Below are positions 11,428-23,190 of a stretch of DNA of 42,206 bases, piece by piece; position 1 is the first letter of the stretch; every line of letters starts with the position of its first letter. The stretch spans positions 1 through 42,206 of the forward strand of contig MU619358.1 in NCBI GenBank assembly GCA_025201805.1, given 5' to 3'. Source of the DNA: Parasitella parasitica (lineage: Eukaryota; Mucoromycota; Mucoromycetes; Mucorales; Mucoraceae). Both the position numbers and the translations under genes were made by a program. Under the pieces are notes generated by a model. It had not been told where the DNA came from and made no database searches. It worked only from the letters and a program-made list of their open reading frames with translations.

Positions 11428-11903
11428 AAACGGTGACTACTGAGATATAGCTGCTTTTGTGGTATTATAAATAAAAAATTAAATTACATAATATTCAAGC
11501 GGAAAATTGCAAGAGCACAATCACTTGGAATTGCTAGTATGAAAAGTGCTATTAAATTCTAATGACCTATCTAGGTTGATACAGAATTCAAAGGCTGATA
11601 GAAAACATTTAACAAAAATATGCCATGTTATATATAAGACTTATTTTTGGAGATATTGGCGCAAGTTGTAATGACAACATATTTCTGAGCTTGAATTCAC
11701 CACTGTGAATATAGGTCTATAGCAGTGAAGCACCTACTTCAATTGAGGAGCAAAACATGAACTCCATAAGCAATCTGGTTATGTATAAACATAAATCAAT
11801 AGCCAAGATGCTGTAAAATATGACTTCAAAAGCTATTTTTATGTAGCTTTATGATTTGATTAAAATAAATGCCACCTAATCATGACCATTACCTTTTTCC
11901 CCG

Positions 11904-12095
11904 CTTAAAAGCATAATCTACAATCTCTGATATCTTTACAAACTGTTGAGCGATAGAGATGCAACGTTCAGCCAAAATATTTATTTTTTGGAGCACTTTA
12001 CAACAACATATCCGAGTTTTATGCACCTCTGGCCATTTTTCAGATTTTGCTATGTTTGGACCCCAAACCTCATATTCCAATTTCTGTTTTCAACT
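11904..12095. repeat. Dispersed repeat, copy 1
   Basis: Matches 41651-41840 in the same orientation over about 190 bp. Shared blocks include CTTAAAAGCATAAT, CTGATATCTTTA, CAACATATCCGAGT, CACCTCTGG and TTTTTCAGATTTTG. Similarity looks around three quarters by eye. No coding potential, terminal repeat or target duplication is visible. It lies about 500 bp before the assembly gap. Confidence 0.75.
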
Positions 12096-12594
12096 TTGGG
12101 TCAACCTTCAGGGTCATTTTTAGGCACGGATTTGGGGTCCAAGCCAAGTATACATCCAAGTAATGGTATGATAACTGTACCTCACCACGTCTTCCAATTC
12201 TCGATATCTATCTTTGTTGTCGAGATATTGCCAAAACGAGATTTTGCAGATCTTGCAGATTTTACAGCATATGTTCCTATAACAAGTACCAAATTTTGCA
12301 ATTAAATCATGTTCAAGTTCCTAAGTAAAGTAATAAAGCACGTTTTGGTACATCTACTGGTAATAAACATGTCGTATTCAAGCTTGAATTCGACAAGCTT
12401 GAGCCAGTTTTGTCTTTTTATGTTAAACTTTGACCCCCTATTTCTCAATAAACCATTATGGTAACTTGGCCTGAGTAATTACTGAAATATTTTTAAAACT
12501 TGGTTCTCTCCTAGTTGTATTAGTGTTAGATAGATATGTCGAAAAAAATATTTTTTTAAATGTTTTTAGCAGAGGCTTCATTTATTTTTATAAA

Positions 12595-13054
12595 NNNNNN
12601 NNNNNNNNNNNNNNNNNNNNNNNNNNNNNNNNNNNNNNNNNNNNNNNNNNNNNNNNNNNNNNNNNNNNNNNNNNNNNNNNNNNNNNNNNNNNNNNNNNNN
12701 NNNNNNNNNNNNNNNNNNNNNNNNNNNNNNNNNNNNNNNNNNNNNNNNNNNNNNNNNNNNNNNNNNNNNNNNNNNNNNNNNNNNNNNNNNNNNNNNNNNN
12801 NNNNNNNNNNNNNNNNNNNNNNNNNNNNNNNNNNNNNNNNNNNNNNNNNNNNNNNNNNNNNNNNNNNNNNNNNNNNNNNNNNNNNNNNNNNNNNNNNNNN
12901 NNNNNNNNNNNNNNNNNNNNNNNNNNNNNNNNNNNNNNNNNNNNNNNNNNNNNNNNNNNNNNNNNNNNNNNNNNNNNNNNNNNNNNNNNNNNNNNNNNNN
13001 NNNNNNNNNNNNNNNNNNNNNNNNNNNNNNNNNNNNNNNNNNNNNNNNNNNNNN
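12595..13054. other. Assembly gap (460 N)
   Basis: Unbroken run of unknown bases. Translations across it have no meaning. The exact true length is unknown. Confidence 0.99.
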
Positions 13055-14142
13055 GTTCTTGAGATATCTAGCAATGAACTATCCAAAAAAAAGCTCGAAT
13101 TTGGTTTGAGCCAAATGGACACACAATGCTGAGATTCAATCTACAGCCTTTTTTTTTTTTTTTGCTGTAAATGAGTGCAACATCTATTTTTAAATAAAAA
13201 GCAAAGCAAGATTCTAATAGGTAACTTGCGTATGTCTCAATATAAATCGATAGCCTGTATACTGCATAATACGGACTCAAAAACCATTGTAAGGACTGGT
13301 CCATGTATGTCATTTACAAATGTGTCAGAAACATCGATGTTAGAATACCGTACTTGATTATGTAAAATCAAATACAGACAAACTTGCATAACTGACAGAC
13401 AGACAATTTCCAACAACGAATATAAATAGAGTAGAAATGTCTAACCTTTGCACGTTATCCTATTTCAAAAATAAAGAAGGAATTAAATTGTATCTATTGT
13501 TGTTTTTACACTTTTTATTACAATAATCTTCGAAAGGAGATGTCATATCAATAACATGCCATAGAGCTTGTAGCAAGATCAAAGGGCTAAAGCCAATATG
13601 CGTGGTAAATCAGGGATTTACACCGCATGCTCTACATATAAATCTTGATTACAGTTGTGTATGATGATGTTAGCATATAATGTTAGTTTATATAAATACA
13701 TCCTCTGGATGTGCTTATAAAAGTGTAACTCTTGGCAGATTCATTTTACTGACTTATTTTAACATAAAAGGAGATTTTAGGGTAATTTTTTAATTATACA
13801 AGTCTCATGCTTTATGCTGCAATGCTCGAGTTTATAAGCTTTGCCTAATCAAAAAATAGGAACACTTTGATTTAAAAAATTAGAAACAGCGTATCACATA
13901 TGTAGAGTAAATCAGGGTAAAACAAATCAACTAACACTTTTTAATATAATACAATTTTTTTTTTGAAAGTTTGCAATGCTAATATTTAAAAAGAAAGAGA
14001 GATAGAGCAAATAGTAAGAGCGTTAAGTGTTATCGATTGCAGTGCCAATTAAATAGTTAATAGATGAAAGTAAAATGTAAATGATAATTGATTTGGTGTT
14101 TGTGTGTGTGAACAGTGCGTTTTATGCTGACAGAAAAGCCAT

Positions 14143-14753
14143 CTAATCTTCCATTTCCATCTTTTCGACCTTTTCTTTCTCTGCTTTGATGGCTTGAATT
14201 TTCTTTTTTGATTCGAGAGGAGCCAATTCGATATTTTGATTGACTACACGGATGTCTTCCTTCTTCTCCTTGTCCTTGTTACCAGCCATACGGTTCTTGT
14301 AGAATGCACGTTCACGTTTAGCACGAATTTCTTGCACACGCTTCATAGCCATGATGGTAGTTGCCATCATATTGCGATCATATCTAACAGGCACATTTCG
14401 ACGTTTTTCAAATTCAAAAGTGGAATCCTAACCAAACAATATGAATCAGTGTCCATATCTTTTTGACTACATCCACTAAAATCTTCTCCATGGAAACTTA
14501 CAATGACCATTTCCTTTCCACTGGCCTTTCTAAAGGCCTTGGTCCATCGAACTTTCCGAGGATTACGCTTCATTTTGAAATTTTTATGACATTTGGATCT
14601 GCAAAAACGGAAAGTCTGGTAATGAGCTTGAGTTAATATCATTAGAATTAATGGTTAACTATAAAGTCTTACTTTGCTGTCATTACGAACAAACATGGTA
14701 CCATGACCAGGATAGCAAGGCCCTGAACAGAAATAACAGCGGGTAATGTGCAT
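14143..14753 (-). CDS. RLP24: 60S ribosome-biogenesis protein RLP24 (L24e family)
   Basis: Nuclear pre-60S assembly factor that holds the site later taken by ribosomal protein L24 and recruits the AAA ATPase Drg1/Afg2. Three exons in phase: 14753-14673, 14615-14502, 14427-14143, giving 159 residues. The L24e zinc-finger pattern is clear: [20 protein letters not shown], then [20 protein letters not shown], with CxxC and CxxxC ligands. The RLP24-specific continuation follows: [17 protein letters not shown], then [15 protein letters not shown] and [14 protein letters not shown]. The family usually starts MRIE-; here it starts MHITR-, from the only ATG just upstream. The tail is shorter than in yeast (199 residues) and close to animal RSL24D1 length. 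Confidence 0.95.
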
Positions 14754-14985
14754 TTGAAGAGAGTGTGCTTAGTTATTGCGGTGAGAAAGACAGTTTGTTT
14801 ATGTCTGTATAAAAAAAATCTTGGGAATGAGCCACTGCAATATGCTTTGCTTGTGATGGCGTGACAGATAATACTCTCGCCTCTGTTATGCATTGTAATA
14901 ATGGTCTTCTCCTTGATTTTCTTGGAATAGACCTCGGCTGGATCTTTATATAGTTATTGCCTTGCTACAACAAAACATAACACAC

Positions 14986-15071
14986 ATGGCATCAAGGAGC
15001 TATAATAAGTTCATGAAATTGTTCGGGAGGAATGACTCAACGTGGAAACGTTTCTTTCGCCCTGTAGACAC
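14986..15071 (+). other. Possible first exon of an unidentified small gene
   Basis: An ATG at 14986 opens MASRSYNKFMKLFGRNDS and continues basic/aromatic to a GTAAGA donor at 15072. A TATATAG-like box sits about 40 bp upstream. It would be divergent from RLP24. No continuing exon can be placed with confidence further right: frames to 16324 are broken and AT-rich. It may be a truncated gene or a chance frame. A leftward 78-residue frame at 15382-15618 is also unrecognised. Confidence 0.2.
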
Positions 15072-16261
15072 GTAAGATCAATTCATTATCAACGTATGGT
15101 GTATATTTATATAAAAAACCGGCAAATAAAGCCAAGATTTTCTTCATGTATACAACACAAACCGGCTTGCTTCAACCTTAAAAATTACTGCAATCTCGGG
15201 ATTTTCCGCTCACTTTAAAGCAGTGGCAGCATGCACAAAATTTTTAGATAGAACAGCATCATCGGTAGATGTGCAAGTGTCAATAATTTTTTATGTTTCG
15301 AAAGTATTACGATAGGGGGGGGGGGGACAATACAATTGAGCACATCTAAAGCATCTTTCACTTATGCCTTACCGCCTATGCTTATGAAACTTTGATTATG
15401 CTTGTGTTGTATTTATATATTTTTGAAAACTTATCAGCTTTTTTGATCGATGAAATATTAATTATGTTTTCGTCTTGGCCATATCTAAAAGATAGCTTTG
15501 GATTAGCAGATGTTACTTCTATTGATTCCCCTGATAGTATAGTATGATATTGCCTCAACTCCCCTATTTGGCTAGTTAGTTGTGCAGTACGTACGAACCC
15601 TGTTTTCCCGTAAGTCATGCTATTATCAGGAGAGGAAGGCTTGATCTAATAATTCGGTTGCCAAGTCGCAGCAAATAACCAATCGCTATACGTGTAAAAC
15701 GCTGATAATACAAGACGGTGGTATTAAAGAGTGATATCATTCGTAAAAAGTAGGTCCTTTGATTCAACAAACAAACAAAAAAGCAAACAAATAAACAACA
15801 CAACTGAAATAATGATTCACAGGATCTTCGTTGCTTTTAGCACATAATAATACAAAAAGCATGCTCATGTAAGAAGCAACCCCTGACACCAATACATCCA
15901 TGATCTATTCCTGTTTGATGTTGTGTAAACATATGTATTTTTTTTTCGACATAGAAAGTTTAACGGTACGTGTATATATATAAATTCATGATAGGGAGCT
16001 TTTTCATTTTTAATAATAACAAGCGATACTTAAACATTACCATGTCCTATATATACTTATATTTTAATACTTTAGACTTTTTCTTTCATAGTTGCATACA
16101 ATTTTATTAAATCGGCAGGCATAAGGATATTGACATCCGGGTCCTTTTTTCAATATCATTCTATTATATTGAGTTTGCTAGCATGTTTTTTACCGGAATT
16201 CCTGATCGCCTACATTATGTATAATAAATTTATATATATTGCAACTTGTTGTCTTGAGTAC
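15072..16261. other. Intergenic region with no supported gene
   Basis: AT-rich. It contains a 12-base G run at 15315-15326, which is unusual in this composition, an AACCGGC motif twice (near 15118 and 15160), and no RNA gene that I can see. Confidence 0.4.
15315..15326. repeat. Poly-G homopolymer (12 G)
   Basis: Twelve consecutive G in AT-rich sequence, preceded by GATA. Prone to slippage and sequencing error, so its exact length is uncertain. Confidence 0.9.
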
Positions 16262-16308
16262 TTTTCTCTTTTCCTTTTCTCTCTCTCTCTCTCTTTCTTT
16301 GTTTTTTC
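16262..16308 (+). promoter_or_regulatory. CT-rich leader tract of the RasGEF gene
   Basis: A pyrimidine-only stretch including six to seven CT repeats ends about 17 bp before the RasGEF ATG. Pyrimidine tracts in this position are common in fungal promoters and leaders, and similar tracts precede the shugoshin-like and glycosyltransferase genes here. Confidence 0.45.
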
Positions 16309-16324
16309 TATTTTATACAAAAAA

Positions 16325-19300
16325 ATGAATGAAGCAGCACGTGTTATACTGACCAAGTTTACGCTGGTTGATCCGACTACATCAGCATTTTCAGCATATC
16401 AGCAGAGCGCAGAGGTATATGGAAAAGTTTGCACCTAGCAATCTAATCATTAAGTTAAATCTTTATTAGATTCGGCAACTTTGGAAACTCATTGAATCTT
16501 CGATTAGTACAATACTATCAGTAACATCAAACAAATTCTCAGTAACCGATCCCTTTGATGCTTCGTCACAGCTAATCAGTATTTTAAGTGCATCTACATT
16601 GCTATCATCCATACTGCATGCTATTATAGCAACCCAAAAACGCATACAAAAGTCGGATGACAATATTGAAAGCGTAATAAAAAAAGAGATGCAAGTGATA
16701 TTGTACCATATCCAAATACTGAAACAAGATTTAAATCAATCAATGATACGAGCAGAGGTACGGTGTATAGACTAAAGGAAAAAAAACTACTACAGCAACG
16801 ACCTCATATACACTAATCGTAATTGCGTTTACAGTCTGCTCAAGAAGCCATTATTTATCACACAGATATTTTAATAGACTCACTAGTAGCCTACACGCTG
16901 TCTCCATCTAATGCGCAATTTCAAGTGCACCCTTACAAAGGCATGTTATTTTCATTAATTACATACTATGGGCATAGAGAGGAAGAGGGAAAAGAAACCT
17001 TTGTCTATATTTCAGGAACAAAACATATGCACCTACATAAAAAGGGGGAAAGAGAGATTAGAACGAGCAGTGCAGCGCACAGAGACAAATTGTATTGAGC
17101 AGGACAACTAATTTCATTTTTCTTCTTTCAACACAGTTTTATCCTGCTCTTCTTCGATTTCAACTGTTTTTACACCCCACAACAAAAATCTACAGCCTTC
17201 TTCTTCGATAGCTAGTTTTTACAGGACTGAATATACTGCTCCATCGTTAGATGATATTTCTGAATCATCATCAAAGACATTAGTAGATTCCCATCAATAC
17301 AACCAATTCTCTAGTAAAAACACCACGACTTTCAAGTAAGCCATTTGTTTCTATGTCTGTACCATACGTATCACTCATGTATTTAATTCTTGATAGGGAC
17401 ATAGTACACACAGACACAGGCAAGTGCATAGATCACACACATTTCAATGTAATGTGTGCTTATTTCTTTATTCATTTTATATATTAGTCGGCAAAAAATT
17501 CATGCGAAGCATTCACTCTCTCAAGGCTCGTCCATCATTCCCCATGACCCTCCTGCCGCATCGGCAAACGGTAGTACCGATGGATCCCGAGCAACCGCCG
17601 AAAAAGAAGCGCATATTTTATGATCGAATCAACGAAGAAGATTCGTACCACAGCGACGAAAGTCTGTGGGACGACACTAGTTCCAACTATTCATCTACAG
17701 CTGGCTCTACCGTCGTTAATGAAGCTGCAAACACGAGCAGCAACACGGCAACAATACGATCACTGTTTGCTACCAGCAACACATCTACTGCGAACAAATC
17801 ATCCAAAAGAGCCTCCAAAGGTCTAAGAGAGTTGTTTCAGTCGTCGTCTCATCTCAAAGGTCAAGCACAGCATGCAACGAAAAAGAAGCGAGAAAGCATC
17901 AGTGCGCTATTTACTAGCAACACTAACAAAAAACAGGTAAAAAGTCACTTGAGCGTGTGTGTGGGTGCATACATATCACATCACTACCATAGCTAACAAA
18001 TCCATTAAACTCCTTAAATATCCTATTCTGTAATAGTCATCAACGAAAGATGCGGAAAACCAACAAATCCAGGGCTCTCTTTACTCTTCCTCATCTACAG
18101 CTACATCCATCTCAACCTGTTCGACAGAAAGTATGAGCCAGCATTTCGAATCTGTGCCAATGGGCCCAGATATGGATGATAAACAGGACGCTCGACCCCA
18201 TTTAATACCTCCTTTTGCTAAAAAGATCAACATCCAGTGGTCAATGGAGGAGGAGGATGTGTCCAAAAATTGGAAGAGTCAACGAGAACTATACAGAGTA
18301 GAGTCCATTCATCAGCAAGAGCAGGAGGACGACGAAGAGGATGACAGCGAAGAGTTGCACGCATTGAAGCAAGAAAAGAGCAGAAAAAGAAGGAGCAATG
18401 GATCTCTTGTGCCTTTGCCTGTGAAGGCATTGCTATCAGAGCCAATGACAAGAGAAAACTCTCCATTGCCTCCCTTGCCTACAGTGGAGAATTTCTTGAC
18501 AATTATGAATGCGCCTACTTCGCCAGACTCTTCTTATTTTTCTGCGCGATCTATATCGTCAAATTCATCTTCACAGTCGACTTTAAACTCCATCCTTTTG
18601 GACGACGTTACTGAGGGATTAGCGAGCACACATATCATGGAGTCATGTCTTTCATCAGATACCCAAACTAGCAGTGAAGCAAATAGTATGGAGCCATCAA
18701 CCCAGTCCTCTTCCTCATCGCCTCCACCAGTTCCTCCCAAGGACCGCGAACTACAACACATGCTGATATTGGATCCTCAAGACAGCTCGACCATAAACAT
18801 AAAAAAAAAGCAAGAAAAAAGGAGTGGTGCCAACATGAATCCAGAACCACTAAAAAGGACCCATAGCACCAAAAAGAAAAAGACCAAATCGATCACAGAG
18901 ATGAGAGTTACCACAAGTGGCATTTCTAATGACCACCATGCAATCTTTGCACCCAAATCAGCCGATACGGCATCTTCCTTCAGACCTCCTATTCCGCCTC
19001 GTCGAAGCAGCATGCCTTTACCGCCCCCAAAGGTCAGCTCAAATGACACAGTGCCTCCACTGCCGACAGATGCAAAGAAAAAGGCCGATGCATACAATAG
19101 AAGACCGTCTATGGCTATATTGGACGATGCTAACTCTTGGACCTCATTTCTAGGTCTAAAAAAAGAAGATGCGGCAACCAATAATGCAAGTATTTGATGT
19201 TAACAAACATATATGCATATGTATTAAAAAAACATACACATTTCAAATCATATAGACGGTAAAGCGAGCCAAATTGGGAAGATCGTTAGGTACAGATGAA

Positions 19301-20965
19301 TCTGGAATAAACAGAGATTTACCATGTACTTATACATTGCATTACGTAGGGGCAACGCCAAAAAAACCAAAGAAAACCGACAGCAACAACCTGCTTAAAG
19401 TAACTGAAAATGGACAAGTAGTCCTGCTGTATGAAATGGTGCATGGGAAACTCCAGGTCATTGCCGGAACATCAGATAGGCTCTTTGAAAAGCTGGCTGA
19501 CGAAGCAGCACAGGATATGGAATACGTGGACACCTATCTAATGAATTACTCCAGCTTCACCACACCCATCAGCCTACTTAATCAATTGATAGGTCGATTT
19601 CATCTCGGTCCTTTGCCTGGCGAGTACGAATATTTCAAGAAATGGCAGCATTCGATTCAGTCCAAAGTGCTGACTGTCATCGATCGCTGGATTATACTGC
19701 AATATCAGGACTTCAAATACGACTTGGATTTGCAGAAAAAACTAAATCTGTTTCTATTCAACAACGACACTGTATTATTACAACAATTTAAGCAACAAGT
19801 AGAAAAGATCCAGTACAATCTGAAAGTCCAGATACAACAGTTTTCAAATCACCAGCATCATGTATCAATGATCACTTCGAGCAGTAACGTCTCGGCTCCA
19901 CCTTCAAATGCGTTCAACTTCCACTTTCCATTTGGCAGCAACAGCAATTCGCTGCCCCCTGTACATACAAATAACGCCAGTGCTCGCAGACCTTCCAATA
20001 GTGTAATTTCAGAATTGCCAACAAAAATTCACGATTCTAGTCCAATCAAAACTACTCTCCACACATCACTTGTATCGCTCGAGTCCAGAGACATTGCTCG
20101 TTATTTGACGCTGGCTGATTTCTATTTATTTAAATCAATCCAATCTCGCGAGCTGCTGAGTAACAATAGTAGTAACAAGAGCGACATAAATTATACTGAA
20201 TTAATGACGAAAAGAGCTAATATGGTATGTTGTACATGTTTATATGCATCTTTTAAATGCTAACTATGTTGTAGCTGAGCCATTGGGTTGTACATGAAAT
20301 CTGCAGTATCTCGTACCTGAAGCCAAAGCGAAGTTTATTGAAAAAGTTTATTGAAATTGCCAAGGTTTGTACAAGTCTACAAGTGCATGTATATGTATCT
20401 GTTTTGTATTAACCAAGGTTTTGTCAATTTTATCATATAGCTCTGCTTGGAGTTCAACAACTTTCATACATGTATGGTGATTACTATGGGGCTTGCCAGC
20501 GCACCCAAACTCAAAGAGGTGTGGGAAACACTATCGAACCGAGATACCAACACCTTTACATCACTACAAAAACTAATGGACGTCAGTATGAACATGCGTT
20601 ACTATCGACAGAAAATACAATTAGCTAAAGCACCATCTATACCATTCTTACCTGTGGTGCTCAAAGACCAAACGTTTTTTCGAGAAAACTCGACATTTCT
20701 CATCTCCCATCCTCACCTCATCAATTTTGCAAAGTTTACGTCGATACGACAATTTGTAGATAAAACCAAAGCACTGACAAAAGAGAATTACTATTTTGCG
20801 AATGATTTGACTCGATATCCGTTCTTTCCCATTAGCACGACTACAACAACTACAGTGCAAGCTCAGCAAGAAGGCTCCTTGGATTGCATTGCGGATTGGG
20901 TCGAAAACAGATTGAGCCAAGTCCAATCTTGTTATCTTCACTGTGATTTATTGTCTAAATTATAA
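16325..20965 (+). CDS. Ras guanine-nucleotide exchange factor (RasGEFN plus CDC25 domain)
   Basis: Activates Ras-type GTPases by GDP release. Ten exons in phase: 16325-16414, 16470-16757, 16835-16940, 17137-17335, 17397-17419, 17488-17936, 18037-19185, 19256-20224, 20275-20364, 20441-20965, giving 1295 residues. The first 770 residues are mostly disordered, with a basic PPKKKRIFYDR patch and SH3-ligand-like prolines (PPPVPPKDRE, PPIPPRRSSMPLPPPK). RasGEF N-terminal domain about 813-940 (VLLYEMVHGKLQVIAGTSDR to FTTPISLLNQLIGRF). CDC25 domain about 1039-1295: DIARYLTLADFYLFKSI, LSHWVVHEIC, RSLLKKFIEIAK, LCLEFNNFHTCMVITMGL, and IPFLPVVLKDQTFFRE. Three introns must begin with GC to keep the frame (16941, 17420, 19186). 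The 16941 donor is the least certain. The stop is 35 bp from the convergent shugoshin-like gene. Confidence 0.9.
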
Positions 20966-21000
20966 TATGTATACATATATATATTTTTTTACATATATAT

Positions 21001-21387
21001 TCATTCATTTCCAAATGTGTGTGGATCTCCTTTTCTTAATTTGCATTTTGTGCTCGGTAAAAGATAGCTGATAGTTTTGTTGCTACAGCTTCGTTTGGAG
21101 TGTGCTTCATTGATATTGTCTTGTTTAGCTTTGGGTATATTTTCTCGCTGTGTTTTCGCTGCATCAAATGTGCGTTTCTTTGGAGTAATCACTTTTCTTT
21201 TCAGTTTGGATTTTTTTACCTTATCCATGCGTAACTGAATGTTCTCTTGCTGTAGTTGTGTTACCACACTTTCCAGCATCGATATCCTTTCGTTAAGCCG
21301 TATATTTGTTTTGATAATGTCCACATTTTGCTCATGGTATTTTGTCAGTAGGCTAGATCCTGTCGTTGGTATATTCATTTTGCTCAT
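21001..21387 (-). CDS. Shugoshin-like protein, very short (128 residues)
   Basis: Shugoshins protect centromeric cohesin by recruiting PP2A and the passenger complex. This single-exon ORF has both hallmarks. The N-terminal coiled coil, about residues 15-55, has the family's spacing (HEQNVDIIKTNIRLNERI, then LQQENIQLRM, compare the NxELAKxN...LxxEN.xLR pattern). The extreme C-terminus has a basic motif (NKTISYLLPSTKCKLRKGDP) like the shugoshin C-terminal SYxxPSLxxKLR(K/R) motif. The middle is a short basic linker (KRKVITPKKRTFD). Known shugoshins usually have several hundred residues, so this is close to minimal. No upstream exon is needed. Assignment is by motif pattern only; a generic coiled-coil protein is the alternative. 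Confidence 0.68.
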   Translation of the reverse strand: MSKMNIPTTGSSLLTKYHEQNVDIIKTNIRLNERISMLESVVTQLQQENIQLRMDKVKKSKLKRKVITPKKRTFDAAKTQRENIPKAKQDNINEAHSKRSCSNKTISYLLPSTKCKLRKGDPHTFGNE

Positions 21388-21643
21388 GTAAAAAGAGGAA
21401 CAGAGAGAGAGAGAGAGAAAAAGATAATATCGGCGCTTCTAGGGCAGTCTATACATCGAAAAGCTTGATTGGTGTGCTCTTTCCCTCTTTGAGCACTTGA
21501 GTATATAAGTTTCGTGTAATCATGGTGCAACCTCATCCCTTCTTCTCTCTCTTCTCCTCTTTTTATTTTTATTTTTATTTTTTTATTCTTTATTTTTTAC
21601 TATTAATACCCTCTCATTTCTGCTTTGCTGAGCAACGGGAAAG
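21388..21643. promoter_or_regulatory. Bidirectional promoter, shugoshin-like / glycosyltransferase
   Basis: The 256 bp between two divergent start codons carry a CT tract on each coding strand: (AG)n at about 21400-21420, read as CT on the shugoshin strand, and TTCTCTCTCTTCTCC at about 21540-21555 on the other. A TATATAA box lies at 21502-21508, 136 bp before the rightward ATG. Confidence 0.5.
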
Positions 21644-22926
21644 ATGCAGCAGCCTGTAAACGCCAATAAATACATTAGATATGGGCTAGTAGTTGGTGTG
21701 CTATTCACAATCTTGTTTGTCTATCAAATCGAATTCAGTAATCCTGTACTGAAAACCAACAAAACCTCGGCTGATTACTTGATGAATGATCAGACACAAC
21801 AGCAACATCATTTCCAGAACATAACGGAAATGTCACCGAGAAACAGCTCTGTTGACGCTTTATGCAATTGTCCAGCTCTTTTATCCAATGTCTCGTTTGT
21901 TCGACATGGCGAAAATTTGCCCATACTAGTGCCTGAAGATCTCTCTGTGATGCAGCTGGATGTGCTGGATAAATTGGAGCTTAATAAGCACAGTGACAGC
22001 ACTGTTGTAGTTACTGTAGCTGGCTATGGTATGCGACAAGAATTATACAACTGGATCCATTACATGCAGACAGTCAAAGAAAAAAAATACGTTGTGTTTT
22101 GCACAGATGCCAAATTATACATGCATCTAATTGTGGCTGGACATGAAGAGAGAGCAGCATTAATACCCGAAGATTGGTTCATTCATAGTCTGGACTTATT
22201 TCGAGACACAAAGCTATCCATTTTGGACGATGACCCCCGCTTATCTCATGTGAAAACCTGGATTTTGCAAAGATTGGTCTATTCATCTATCAATGCTTTA
22301 ATGCTCGATGTTAATCAATTCATGGTACACAGACGCACGAGAGAATACATACAGACTCTATTGCATATACGAGGAGATACTCAAATCATTGCTACACAAG
22401 ATGGCTTAGATCAGCGCACAATAAACACAGGATTGCTGCTGATTCGCGGTAATGCACCGGCAGCTAAACGAATCTTGGCCAATACTCTCCAGATCCAAGA
22501 ACAGCAGCCCAGCCTGAATCAGCAGGAAGCATTCAATCAGGCAATGGATCAGATGGAGCTCCATGTAAAGACTGGAATGACGGTATTACTAGACATTATC
22601 CATTTTCCAAACGGTCTCAATTACTTTGAACATAATCTTCCTGGATCCAAAGGTATTAAGCCTTATATTATTCACGCAAATCATAAGGTATAGTTTACAT
22701 ATATAGACTTGATACATGATGAAAGATGTCAACTATTATGCACAACTTGTAGTTTGGCCAAGAAAGAAGAGACTTGCTGAAAGAGAGTGGCTTTTGGAAA
22801 GTGAGTGAAGATTATGTGGATGGAGTCAGTCGTCAAGTAGAAGAAATTCTAAAGCGAACGAACCAGTTGACAGGACAAGACGACTTTCAAAAAGCAGAGC
22901 CACCAGAGGAAGCCCTCCATAAATAA
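21644..22926 (+). CDS. Type II membrane nucleotide-diphospho-sugar transferase
   Basis: Likely Golgi glycosyltransferase of the Nucleotid_trans type. Two exons, 21644-22687 and 22753-22926, give 405 residues. A short basic N-terminus is followed by one signal-anchor segment (about residues 12-30, YGLVVGVLFTILFVYQI) and a lumenal domain. Family-like blocks are VVVTVAGYGMRQELYNWIHY, KKYVVFCTDAKLYMHL, the acceptor-side motif around MLDVNQFMVHR (about residues 220-230), TQDGLDQRTINTGLLLIRGN, and YIIHANHK near the C-terminus. The metal-binding DxD position reads D-V-N, so the second acid is replaced by Asn. The sugar donor and acceptor cannot be read from the sequence. An Asn/Ser-rich stem (NITEMSPRNSS) has possible N-glycosylation sites. 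Confidence 0.78.
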
Positions 22927-23190
22927 AACCTAACACTGCTTTGCCATTTTGGGTTCCTGAATTTATGATATGTTTGCTAGTTTTTATATGAAATAATGTG
23001 TGCGTGTCCATCTTGGGATTATTCATAGTATTGTTTTGCCGCATTATCAATTCGTTTTTATAGTAACAATGCTTTCAATTGCACAATTTTCATCTTGGGC
23101 AGATTTATCAGCTGAAGAGTCTTTATTCTTGTGCATCTATACTTTTGTTTTTGCTGTTTATGATGATTAAAATTCATAATGACTTATATC
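22927..23190. other. Intergenic region downstream of the glycosyltransferase
   Basis: No gene visible. AT-rich 3' flank, the left edge of the accessory island that runs to about 27169. Confidence 0.4.

Larger units (their letters stand above)
11428..14142. other. 2.7-kb repeat-bearing intergenic region with assembly gap
   Basis: No supported gene. It holds one copy of a dispersed repeat (11904-12095), a run of unknown bases (12595-13054), a T-tract at 13149-13163, and AT-rich sequence to 14142. The parts next to the gap also look repetitive (recurring gatatc/tctcgatat-like pieces near 12200 and 13060), so the gap may have been caused by a longer repeat. Confidence 0.5.

Noticed and set aside
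12523-13132. Long frames of about 180-190 codons in three readings
   Set aside because: They consist almost entirely of the N gap and carry no information.
15382-15618. 78-residue leftward frame
   Set aside because: Possibly a relic, but no recognisable domain, no splice partner and no upstream support.
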